NCBI GenBank assembly: GCA_946403845.1 | Contig: CAMJBL010000013.1 | Coordinates: forward strand, 1 to 61,666 | Origin: an uncultured Prevotella sp. | GTDB taxonomy: Bacteria > Bacteroidota > Bacteroidia > Bacteroidales > Bacteroidaceae | DNA length: 61,666 nucleotides | Direction: 5' to 3' | Shown here: one piece after another, positions 17,701 through 27,300 of the stretch | How the letters are laid out: each line of letters starts with the position of its first letter | Numbering within the stretch: the first letter of the stretch is position 1 | Notes under the pieces: model-generated | The model's database searches: none | The model's input: the letters and a program-made list of their open reading frames with translations, nothing else | Told to the model about the DNA's origin: nothing | Translations under genes and position numbers: made by a program

Positions 17701-20700
17701 TCGATGGTAATCGACGAGACTCCTTCGGGCACATCATAATAGGCACCCTGATTAAATACTCGTCCGCTAACATCGTAAAGATCCTTGTTGCTACATTTAC
17801 GGTCAGCAAAGTTATAGGGGGTACTCATGATGACACCATTTTCAGCCGTTGCATCCTGAGAATCTGTACTGAAAGTTCCAGAACCACTGCTACTTCCATT
17901 GATCTCAACAATCTTCCAACCCGTCACCACACGTTGTTCTTTATAGTTATTCGTGCCATAATCGTTATAGTATGGCAACTGCACCTTATAGTAGTTGAAG
18001 TTAAAGCGCTCAGGATCTTTATCAGTAATGACTGCAGGAATAGCTCTCTTGCTACCATCGGTTATTGGGGCACCATTCGAATTAAGGATTCTTGCGGTAG
18101 TTGGCGCATCATATAATTCGCCACCTCCTACACCTTTTATATATATAGTAAAATCCCCTAACTTTCGACCTTCATTATAGTGCTCATGCTCTTCATCGAT
18201 CTCTTCTACATGCGCAGCATCTATATTGACCACCGACGGATATTTGATATAATTGTTATTGTTATCCTTGACGGGTTTCAGAATTGGATAAGGATAAGGT
18301 TTCCGCTGATTAATCTCAGCAGTAGGAACAATCGTACGGTCAGCTGTTTCCAACTCCCATTTCATCATCTCATCCTTGTTGACCACTTTGCTAGTTGTCG
18401 ATGCCCACCAAGCTGCCAAGGCACGGTTACTATTAAGCAAATGGCGGAAGAACTCAAATCGATTCAAATAGCGCTCTTCTGCTGCAAGGGCACAGTTATA
18501 TACATTAATTTGTTTATCCTGTACATATCTGGCACCAGCGCGGAAATAATTATAATTGCCTACACCAGTATCTTTACCTACATTAGTAATGATATTGCCA
18601 TTGTAAATGGGCGCATTTCTATCACCTGTTGTAGAACCATTAGTAATGTCACCATAAAACATGCAGTTCATCACCATTGTTTTCTGTCCATTGGTTGCAT
18701 CGGCAGGGGCATCAGTCGCGACATTGTTATACCCCACAATACCACCAATTCTACTACCGCCAGTAATAACGGCATAGCTATAGCAGTTAATAACGCGAGA
18801 CGTACCATCAAGCAATCCCACAATACTACCCACATTATCTGATCCGCTGATTTCGCTAGTGCCACTCACATTGATATTAGTGACCTCTCCTGTGTTAGGA
18901 TCTTTTACTTCCTCCTCTGTGATCGTACCCAGCACACCACAATTATAGATACGCGAAGCTCCTGTTGCCTCATTACAGATAGCACCGACATTGGTTCCAC
19001 TTGTTATTTGTACGTCTTTCAGTATGACATTCTTGACAGTGCCACCATTAACAGAGTTAAAAAGGGCGTGCCCAAGGCCGTTAATGGTCTGTAAGCCACC
19101 GTCAAAGGTGCCGCTGAAGGGCTGGGTAATAGCGGATGCACCGCTGAAGTCAAGCGGCGAAGTGGCAATGACCTTATAGTGTTTGGAAGCTCCATCGGAG
19201 GTATTGGCTTTGGAGACGAACTCGTTCACGTCGCCCTGGTATTCAATGGTGTAGGGATTGGCTTCAGAACCATCTCCACCCACGCCTTGACTCACGACAG
19301 TAATGGTCACCGTGGAGTTTTCATAGTTAGTTGCCACAGCCATAGCCTTAACGGTGACGGGCAACTCGGCTGTCGCTGTGCCACCAGAAGCGACACTACT
19401 GCTTGAAGTGGTTGGGTTGCTACCGTCGGTAGTGTAGTAGATGGTGACACCCGTGGAGGGGAAGGCGCAGGTGATAGTGAAGCTATTATTACCGCTACGG
19501 ACGATAAAGGGAGACGCACATTGCAGCGTTACCGTACCGCTACCCACAGCTGAGGGAATCATATTCTCCTTGACAGCGATGGCCTTGATAGCGACACCGC
19601 TTACATTCTCCGTCAATGGAGTTGTGTACAGAGTACTGCCCGTGGTAGGAGTACTACCATCAGTGGTGTAATAGATAGTTGCACCTGGAGTTGTACTCGT
19701 AATACTGATAGCGTTGCTGCCGTTGTTCTGTATAGTAGGCGTTGCCACTTGTGAGATGGCCAGTGAGGCCACGGTGGAGGCAAGGTAGCCCGGATGAGTA
19801 GCGATAGCCTTGATGGTAGCCCCAGAAGAGACGGTGAAGGGTGAGCTATAAGCACTGCTTGAGGTAGTGGGCGTGCTGCCGTCGGTGGAGTAGTATACAG
19901 TTCCCTCGCTGGTGATGGCAACCTGCGAGGTAGAACTGTTAAAACTTATGGTAGGAGCAGTGTACTGCGGCACATTATAAGTTGTCACCTCGGAAGATAA
20001 CGTACCTGCATTGTCATAAGCAATAGCTTTGATGACAGTTGCATCACCCAAGGAGAAGGCCGAAGAGTACAGCGTGCAGTTACTGCTTGACGGGGTGGTG
20101 CCGTTGAGAGTATAGTATATCTTCGCATTAGGCGTGGTGGTACTCAGCGAGATGGTGCCGTCGAAGTTGTTGGTCACCGTGGGGGCCGCGACAGGAGAGA
20201 AGGATCTGGAACTAATATTGCTTAAAACCATGCCATAACCTACCACCGCAGCCTTGACTTCACATGTACCAGTTATCGTAACCGCTCCACTATAGGTCAT
20301 CCCATTGCTTGTGGATGGATTAGTACCATCAATGGTATACTTTAGAGTACAACCCGTAGGAACAAAACCGTAAGTAATTGTAAATGTACCAGTTTCTTCA
20401 TCCAAATCGCTAATGGTAGGGGTTAATGCAGCCTTGGCATCCTCATGAGGCCAGAGGGCACCTTTAACCAATGTAGCTTCTTCAGTCCAAAGGCCAACCA
20501 TACCTAAACTATATGGAGATTTGTTATTCTTACCATAATAATATTCCCAGTTGTCACCCGATGGATTGAAATAACGATGGCTTCCTGATACTAATGTGCC
20601 TGTGTATTTGATGTTAAAACCAGTAATAAACGGGGTGGTCGTTCTTGTATTCTCCGTGATTTCATACTTGAACACATCACCCGGATCGTTGTCAGGATCC

Positions 20701-21326
20701 GTCCATGCCTCAAGGTGTATAGCTTTTCTATGGCAATTGTTGTTGTTTGTTTGTCCACTGACGCCGTTGATGTATGGAGGCTCATATTTCACATACTTTC
20801 CAGTGAGGGCATGGATGATATAATAATAATTCCCTGTTTTTTTGATAATCCAGATGGAGTTGTTATCTCGGTTGGTTCGGTAGGTTGTCAGGAATGGTCT
20901 GTCTTGATCACCATTTTGGGTAGTATAGTTTGGAGAGTACCAGGCATCCTCTTTATTGGATCGTTGCGGATTGGCTCCAGGAACCAAATACCAGTTTGTA
21001 TTTGGTTTATTTACATCATACCAATAGTCTTCATAACCAGATTTACCACTTTCGTGGTCTCCATTCCAAATAGCGTTGGCAATATAGTACGTTCCCGAAT
21101 AGTCCGTTTGTGCCCAGGCCTTATTGGCTCCGGTAGTGAGAAGCAATAGGAGAAGGAGCAAGGAAGTGCGTAAAAATTCCCAGCGTGGGAATATTTTATT
21201 CCCAGTGTGGGAATATTTTATTCCCAGCGTGGGAATAAAAACGTGCCTACTTACATAGTTTCTGATACCTTGTAGGGTGTGAAATATCTGATTGTACTTC
21301 ATATCTCGTGTCATATCGTTATTCAC
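11739..21326 (-). CDS. Giant surface protein: chitobiase-like Ig repeats, GLUG-like region and about 30 VYGGG repeats
   Basis: About 3195 residues, among the largest proteins expected in such a genome. The signal core LLLLLLLLTTGANKAWA (about 56-72) follows a long N-terminal region partly made of a translated palindromic repeat. Next come a domain with YYIIHALTGKYV, five chitobiase-C-terminal-like Ig repeats (about 300-680; units with IYYTTDGSTPTTSS and IKAIA), a GLUG-like stretch (GGLQTINGLGHALFNSV), and from about 1500 to the end some thirty repeats of the form G-x-V(F/Y)GGG-x-x-G-x-V-x-G-x-T-x-V, consistent with a beta-helix stalk. No C-terminal sorting domain is seen; the protein ends in a Thr/Gln tail. 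The start may be GTG 21326 or ATG 21314 or 21302. It begins 11 bases after the other giant gene and is last in the fimbrial operon. An adhesin role is inferred. Confidence 0.8.
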   Translation of the reverse strand: MNNDMTRDMKYNQIFHTLQGIRNYVSRHVFIPTLGIKYSHTGNKIFPRWEFLRTSLLLLLLLLTTGANKAWAQTDYSGTYYIANAIWNGDHESGKSGYEDYWYDVNKPNTNWYLVPGANPQRSNKEDAWYSPNYTTQNGDQDRPFLTTYRTNRDNNSIWIIKKTGNYYYIIHALTGKYVKYEPPYINGVSGQTNNNNCHRKAIHLEAWTDPDNDPGDVFKYEITENTRTTTPFITGFNIKYTGTLVSGSHRYFNPSGDNWEYYYGKNNKSPYSLGMVGLWTEEATLVKGALWPHEDAKAALTPTISDLDEETGTFTITYGFVPTGCTLKYTIDGTNPSTSNGMTYSGAVTITGTCEVKAAVVGYGMVLSNISSRSFSPVAAPTVTNNFDGTISLSTTTPNAKIYYTLNGTTPSSSNCTLYSSAFSLGDATVIKAIAYDNAGTLSSEVTTYNVPQYTAPTISFNSSTSQVAITSEGTVYYSTDGSTPTTSSSAYSSPFTVSSGATIKAIATHPGYLASTVASLAISQVATPTIQNNGSNAISITSTTPGATIYYTTDGSTPTTGSTLYTTPLTENVSGVAIKAIAVKENMIPSAVGSGTVTLQCASPFIVRSGNNSFTITCAFPSTGVTIYYTTDGSNPTTSSSSVASGGTATAELPVTVKAMAVATNYENSTVTITVVSQGVGGDGSEANPYTIEYQGDVNEFVSKANTSDGASKHYKVIATSPLDFSGASAITQPFSGTFDGGLQTINGLGHALFNSVNGGTVKNVILKDVQITSGTNVGAICNEATGASRIYNCGVLGTITEEEVKDPNTGEVTNINVSGTSEISGSDNVGSIVGLLDGTSRVINCYSYAVITGGSRIGGIVGYNNVATDAPADATNGQKTMVMNCMFYGDITNGSTTGDRNAPIYNGNIITNVGKDTGVGNYNYFRAGARYVQDKQINVYNCALAAEERYLNRFEFFRHLLNSNRALAAWWASTTSKVVNKDEMMKWELETADRTIVPTAEINQRKPYPYPILKPVKDNNNNYIKYPSVVNIDAAHVEEIDEEHEHYNEGRKLGDFTIYIKGVGGGELYDAPTTARILNSNGAPITDGSKRAIPAVITDKDPERFNFNYYKVQLPYYNDYGTNNYKEQRVVTGWKIVEINGSSSGSGTFSTDSQDATAENGVIMSTPYNFADRKCSNKDLYDVSGRVFNQGAYYDVPEGVSSITIEPYWGKAVYVSDPYLDKVYNDVMTSSDDVETIGGGLRYDNGVSVFNGDDNQKVYTTLANAVAKVGVSSGNVYDNAIVLVGNIHNSAISWTSKDNPKSFTLMSVDMDHDNEPDYSYILRFDGRVRVHPVRIDFLNVIGLGMAQKSDGGTGTYNFGIMQPLGWFEVTNTGLFRVTQFEYDVTGRTESPIILHGGVIEQWVTYQNGTQSEAKAIQYYHVGGNVWFKEFHIGCHQDRTDKVSPHAPISVTGGDYDNFYLTGYYNSPSTNYDDNAECYINGGRFGKVAGTGMQGIGSATNHTNGNIVWQIDNADIDEFYAGGINAAHIAEGNITTVITNSRVDLFCGGPKFGDMNEGKKVFTNATNCTFRVFFGAGYGGNSYNRRYPNNQNSVINPNNPTWDGWISNEYTNKYNATYKGIDTRIDYQFLPMSDNTTNVARLFVDYVSFSLATTRDVTSNLTGCIITTKVLGGRLKDLFQAGNFYGGGNLGKVEGPVKSTLTNCTIEGSAFGGGYSSTLPPVSVMVKTGNKWFLTAPYYDENLGAYLEAKKPATVSATWQHGASNSYDDKTDPEHPVLYTTADLTGLGSISGDVTLALTDTKVGSGENGGSVFGGGEESLVGGSTTVTVTNGTIGYTGAGVDDGNVYGGGRGAELDYEKGLVKGNTTVTINGNPTIKHNIYGGGAFGSVGTFTYDNTTKLPTAVTNGTCTVTVNGGTIGTTGQDNGMVFGSSRGDDLHYLTDGTLVNQMAWVNNTIVVIGDSDPQSTSALQINGSVYGGGENGHNFGDASVTVNKGVIGIAEGVPVTVDIKDPNNPDDDEILSGAAYPHRGNVYGAGCGTDTYMDAQGKIYYNPMAGVVGGNATVTINGGHVVHSVYGAGSMGSVGTYSNNAGTLECTKGGLSTVIVQGNSKVGTPGMTMPDDWGYVFGAGRGASLDPEIYPLIETYQFVNNTELTIGGSALIYGSVYGGSENGHVLNNTHVTIKDQCQIGWGENETEKYTEEQWAAENPSDFSECAHWPFEAPYEPYDTYPITITKDGNGKVTSYTRADEGIVKDGTDGHTFYGNVFGGGSGYFPYGRRDPDQLLALLKLDEGYADGMWLRSAGRVGGSTVVDIKGGHILTSVYGGNECTDVAGSCTVNMSGGTVGVPRNFDADPSKRLVTCYVFGAGKGDPRINFNQWTNVASASVNISGTARIFGSTFGGGEDGHVLGNVETKITAGEVKNGIQYPYIGTTGTSGADGNVFGGGRGFSETALTAGAVCGNVDVKITGGTMLGSVFGGGRLAPVGTHIVLAENPDYGKLIRDNYIQQFGADDLYEQQFNGNGEYAPQYPADVYSEGAMHGHITVNISGGVIGSSAVEGATTSVGEVFGGCKGTSNQAMAHLFGLSKTSTVTISQDKEEFPTHIYNSVYGGGEAGNVKRFVNVTVNGGTIDKDVYGGGKKASTNYDVKDLLVKDMSNEEEKDPTVDSNTLVNLHGGTIKGNVYGGGLGTPEIAAIVGGNVTVNMNYNNGCDNNTNDTDNCVVKGTVFGCNNVNGTPRGNVTVNIYKTVGDKRPGQYELKAVYGGGNEAAYEPTDAYPYMYYYDTTEGSEGYKFKYDYVSYTLDNNTYKPCTYDATGGVSLISGGIPLDDNGTKITNLDDVFRTNVNIYGCNKTSIEEVYGGGNAAPTPATRVTVNGCFEIGTVFGGGNGAGDGNPGANIGYRNYSEDDDANNNNLEKKNYRKSKFSYGTGKAETRLFGGTIKQAFGGSNTLGNVREVAFSVLDQQNDCDLNVGQIYGAGNKAFMDAKIELDLGCITGFNELFGGAFNANINEDVYLKVTSGTFGSVYGGNNVGGHINGTITVEVEETGCHPVNIEKLYGGGKLADYTAPTGREESPIVRVKSATHIGTVYGGGFQANVTGNPTVEINMVKGQHTNPDKPKVLGTVDNVFGGGFEGWVKGNTNVLIGTMPNKSAVITGNVFGGGDNADVIGKTNVQIGYDDLKPTTQQTTTTP
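21176..21236. repeat. Three 22-base palindromic repeats in the signal-peptide region
   Basis: ATTCCCAGCGTGGGAAT-type palindromes begin at 21176, 21198 and 21220, separated by ATTTT. They are read in frame as FIPTLGIKYSHTGNKIFPRW, just before the hydrophobic core of the signal peptide. Confidence 0.9.
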
Positions 21327-21337
21327 TTAATATCTTA

Positions 21338-24300
21338 TCATTTGACAGCGATTTTTTTGTGGTTCACGATGTAGATGCCTGCAAGGTGGACGGGGGTCAC
21401 GACGGTCTCACCCGGAGCAATCTTGAAGGAGCGCAAGGTGATACCGCTGATGTTGACGATGCTGACAGGCACAGCCTCTTCCAGATGAGAAGTGACGGTA
21501 ATACGGCCCTGACCTGCCCGGATAATGAGTTTGCCATCAGCAATTATCTCCTCACTCGGAATAGGTTCATCGTGGATAGGTATCTCGGCTTTATCGCCAG
21601 AGGCAAATATAACACCACGTGTAGGTGCGGCACTGGGCGAAGAAGTGAAGTAAGCCCTGAAGGGCACTGTATAGTCACCATCGCTTACCTGCTCAAATAT
21701 GCTACCCGCAGGATCGTTTTCCTGAGTTTCTGTGGCATTCAACAAATAGACATTGCTACTGAGCTTACTCTTATCCTTCGCCACAAAACAGGGCACGAAA
21801 CTATAACCTTGACCCGTTACAGCAGTATTGCTGGTAACAGGTATTGATGCATTCTCATCCGAGGCAAACGTAATAGTCTGAGCACCAAACTGAGCTGGCT
21901 TCACCTTGGCATGCTTTGCCTCAAACGCTCCACTCAGGTCAAACTCATAGTAGGTCTCTCCCGGGAATCCTACGATATACGGTGTATTGGCAGCCACTCG
22001 CGGATAGTTCGTATAGCTGCGGCTGTTCTGATAATAATGATAGTCATCTTGAGTTGAGCCCGGCTGATACTGATCAGAGTTTTCATCCTGTCTGCTCTCC
22101 TTACTATAATAGTAATCCCATAGGAAAGTGTTGGCAACGGTCTTGGCGCTTGAACCTGCAGCTGGATACTGGAAGTTGGCTTCATAGATGTTATCACCTA
22201 GGGTTCCGGTGCCCAGATATCCGCGTAACCAGTACTCATGGCCTTTCGTCTCGCCCTCGCCTGCATAGAAGTGAGTGATTTCACCCTTCTTCTGCGTGGT
22301 GACGAGTTCGGCCGTGAATGGCAGACTCAGACTCTCCCACCCTATGCTTTTATAGATGGTTTCCTGATTTTCTGTTTTCTCAACCTTTTCTGCATAGTTA
22401 TCGGGCTGGCGCTGATACCACATACGTTTACCGGTAGCCATCTGATAAGGAATCGGTGCAAAGTAGTCCTGACAATCCACGAGGAAGTGATCGCTATTAG
22501 TGAGATAACTGTCGGTCTTCTTAAAGACCACATGGCCCTTGATAGGACTGACGGATGCATCGGGCACTACGCCTACGGAATTATCACCAGTGATATCTGC
22601 ATCATTTTCCGCAGTCCTGACGGTAGTCTTTTTATAATCAGCATAGGCCAGTTCCTTGCTGTCGAGCAGTCTGGTGAGCAGGTCGTCATCATCTTCCGTA
22701 TTATCATCCCCGTCATCGACGTAATCAGCATAAACGAGCAGGTTCTGAGTCAGGTCGGCATTGATAAAGTCTGTCAGACCATCATGATCGAGAATAGTAG
22801 AAGTCGTGTTATAGCCCGTGAAGTCAATGGCTGTCATACCTGGATATACCTCGTGCACACCGTCAGCCGACTTCGCGGCAAAAATGGCATCCTTATTATA
22901 ATAGGCCTTCTGGGCTATCGCATCCTGGAAGTAGGCCGGTGCACGATAAACGCGGTTGACCATATCCTCGCTGATACGAGAGGGCTTATCTTCGTGCTCC
23001 ATACCAGAACGATAACCATAGGTCAGCCTTTGTCCGAAGAAGATATAATCATCGTCAAGTGCTTTATACTTGTTGTTTTCGCTATCCCATCGCAGATCTT
23101 CTTCGTTCACGTATGGTTTGGGAATCGTACCATCAGCATAGATAAAGTCACCGTCAGCATAACGATTCTCTACATAATTTGCCGTCAAACCTTCAAGATT
23201 ACCTTCTGACGATCTGTTCTTATGTTTCAAGTGGAAACCATTCAGCTCGTAGGCCACATTACCATTATAGAAGAACCGATCATTTTTCTTAATGGCTCCT
23301 TCGTTAGTGGAAGAGTATTTGTTGTTGTAATAGCTATTCACGATAGTTGGACCATCAGCCACAGGCTTCGTGTTGTTATTAGGAGAACCTGTAGTAGATA
23401 CCCAGCAATTCTGGACACTGCCCTCACCACTATCAGCGATGCCGCTACCTGTGAATGATCCTGTCACACCGAGGTTATACACATTGCCACATAGGCTGTT
23501 GAACAACGAGGCACCAAGTCCACTTATGGTATAGCCATCACCATGCAGATCACCTGCAAAGCACTGAGATCCACCACTACCAATTGAGGAAGTCCATGAA
23601 TTCTCCTCCTTCGGCGCGAGATCAGATCTCAGGATGATGTCCAAATTGGCAAGGCCCTTCACCCTCTCATCCAGCTCTGTGTTATCAAGTGATTGATCGA
23701 AGAGTGTCTTCAGCAGGTCAACACCGCTCTCTGACTTCGTAGGATCGCTATTTGTATAGTCATTGATATAGATCTTCGCGTCACGTGCACCAGCCTTATC
23801 AATCATCAGATGATTAGAAGATTCTACAACGTCTTTCAGATCGTGTGAGTTGGCCACCTTAATCTGTACCGTATTCTCGCTATATGTTCGGCCGTACATC
23901 GTCTCGGCATAGTAGTTTACATAATAGCCATCCTGATACCAATAGAATGGCGTTTGACCATTTTCAAACTTTGTGCCTCCGACATGTGTAGTTGCTGCTT
24001 GTTCGGAAGTATAGTACTCCCAGCCACCTCCGGCTATACTATAGGAAGCTACCACCTTAGGCTGCTTGAAGGCTATCCTAGTACCTGGCAATACGATATC
24101 TGGAGCATCCAATGCACCTACATCTGGGAGTTCATCCTTGAACTCAATGGTAATATTGATATAGTGATGCTCTTCTTCACCACCATTAGTATATTTAAAA
24201 TGTACGGTCAAATTTTTGTTCTCATTAAGTGTCATCAGTCGGGAATCTCGGCTCATATAGAGGGAGACGATGGCCTGAGGAGAAGAGGTCAGGGTTACGT

Positions 24301-27300
24301 TTTGTTCAGTTTTGTATCGCGCAATAGCATCATCATTTAACAAGTCAAGGGCATCATCGTTAAATCTCCATGTTGAAGGATTTGTATCTGTTCCCTTTCT
24401 GTCAGTTTCAGACAGCATACCCCAACCATCAATGGCATCATACTTTGTTCCTAACGTATAATTGGTGCCGCCGAAGTCACCTTCTGCCGTTACCTGCCAG
24501 TAATCATCCAATCTACCATTAATAGCACTTACAGCCTCTGTATAATCAGAAGGTGGATTTGGATAATCTGGATCAACATCTACAACTTGATCTTCTGGGA
24601 TTTCCAACTTAATGGACCTATATTTCTTTACCAAAGCAGGGATGTCTGCTTTAGCTACCAGCTCACCCTTGGTCAACAACAGACTACCACCACTATTCAA
24701 CTGCAAACTTTGCACACATAACATATAATCGGGGTATGGATGTTGTGTCAAGCCCTCTGTACTTGAGAACCTACTCACCTCAGTAGCCGATATTAAATCA
24801 CCTGCAGCATAATGATACTTTCCATAAACGCCTGCAGCCGTTGTCGAGAACGACGGACCTTTCTCCACTTTATTATATGGAGTAGGATACGTCGTTGGAT
24901 TCCAATAATTCAATTGATTATCATCAAACTCAAAAGCGAGCACGAAACCATTCTCATGGTTCATATTGTTAAAATTACTCAAAGCTGCTGGATCGGTGTC
25001 TGCTATAAACGAACCCATATTCGGGTCATGCGGAATATCCAAATAGTTATGATAATCCCACCAACTGATAGGATCACCCCTTCTGTATTCTACATCATTG
25101 ACCGTAATAGGCTGATCATTCTCACCAATATTGCAATAATATCCAGGGTAAACACCTACCAACTGAAGTGATCCTTGCGCACCTGTTGATAATTGAATAC
25201 CTTTGCTGCCCTGATACATCTTAGCCGCTCCAGTAAAGGCTGAAATATATAGATTATAGGCATATTTCGAGCCTCGGATATACCAATAGTGAGCTTTGGT
25301 AGGGCCATCTATTTGGCTACTACTTGAAGGCTGGTTATGAGTAGGATAACAATCATCTACAATATATTGGACTTCACCATATTCATTTTTCTTACTTTTA
25401 ACAAAGTTTCCCGAAGTCTGTATATTAAGCAGGACATCCTTATTATATTCATATTCTTCATGAGTAGCAGCCTTACCACTATTGTTATAGGGTGACAGGA
25501 AGGTGCGAACGTAATCTTGACCATTTACTTTATAACGAGTTGCTGTGCCATGCTCATTGCGGGCATAGACAAAGCCACCACCCTCACCTTGCGTTACATT
25601 CAACAAATCCAATTGAATAACACCAGTAATCATTCCCCAATTACTCTGGCTACTTCCTTTTGTCGGTTCTTGTTTCAGTTCCAAAGCCACTCCTGAAGCA
25701 AGGGCTATCAGATGTTTACTTGTACCGAGGTTCTTATATTTGATGTCGGTTTTGGTGTCTCCTTCATCATTAGAGTGCGCAATGATGTAATTTTTATAAT
25801 TATAATACACCTGATTGGGATCGGTTACATCAGGATCCTCAGTATCCTCCCAATCATCCTCATAAAAACGTACATCGCTAGTCAATGCACCTAAATAATG
25901 CACTTGGTTATAGATGCCAAAATAGTTACCATAACAATCATCGCTACCCTCTGACGCTCCAGGAGCAAGCTGCTTATTGAACGATAATTCGCCAACACGA
26001 TTAATTGTATAGTCTTCGAAATTCAACTGGTCGCCTTCTTTTGTAAGCACGCGGTCCATAGCCCCCTGAAGCACCAATCGGCTACCGAACACACCTGCAA
26101 AGTCGGTTCGCTGAATGGTATTCAACAAGCGCCCGGCATATTTGCTACGGAAACCTGCAGACTCCCAATACTCTTTTTCTGATTCAGGTAGATTATTATA
26201 TATGCTTTCGGTGATAGTTTCACCCACTTTGTGTTGCGGATGTTCTTCAGTAGGATATGTCGTTATACATTTATATTTCATCTGATAATAATTCTTCTCT
26301 CGACTATTTAATTCTTCAAATTCAGTCGGAGTTACCTCAGATTTCAAATTGTAGAAGTCTGTACCATAAGTGTTAAGACTTAACTCTCGATAGCCATCTG
26401 CAAAGGTCAGGTTGCCATCGCCATAGAGTCCACCGACATGCATTGATCCAGTTTCAGTACCAATGCTAACAAGGTCGCGGAAATAAAGATCATTTATTGT
26501 AACAGCCACATTGCCATAAACGGTCGTGGTCTCTGCATAGACCTTGTCATCACCCGTTGATACGTTACCTCCCGCAAAAACAGCATTCCAGATAGTGATA
26601 CCATCCGTTTCAAGCTTTCCCCATTCAGCAGTATTAACTTTTGTAACTACTTCATTATTACTTTCAGTCGTTTTTGTTTTATATTGCAGGTAGTCCAATT
26701 CTTCTGTTGTAATATATGAGCCGGCATTATAAGTTTGTCCGTTGATGGTAACATTTTCTTTCACGCGGCACCAGGGTTCTATCAGCACCTCACAAGCAAT
26801 GGATAGTTCACCCTCTCTCGCAAGAGTTGCATCATTGGCATCAGCAAAGAAATCATCGTCTTTATACTTAGCCCATTCTTCGGGTTCCACACTTGCTTGG
26901 TTATAATTCTTTTTGGCTTTCGGAATAACATAATATGATTTACCCCGATCAAGGAACTGGTTGTGTTTGAGGTCTGCATCCACACCTACCGTTTTCTTTT
27001 CGTTACCGCTATAGAAGAAACCTACATTACCGCCACCAAACACATTACCATAGTCTTCCTGCGCATTTTCGAGTGTGCCGATGGTACCACCATAGATACG
27101 CACCTTGGCGGAACCAAACACATAACCGTCAGTATAGAGGCGCTCCTGAGAAATATCTCCATCACCATCGGTCTCTGTAAAACCACGCCCACCGCCAAAC
27201 ACATCGCGCATCACATGGCCACGATACATTTCTACTGAGGCGGTGCCCTGTCGTTTAACTTCTCTCAGAATAGGGATCTTATCGATAGGCGGATCCATCA

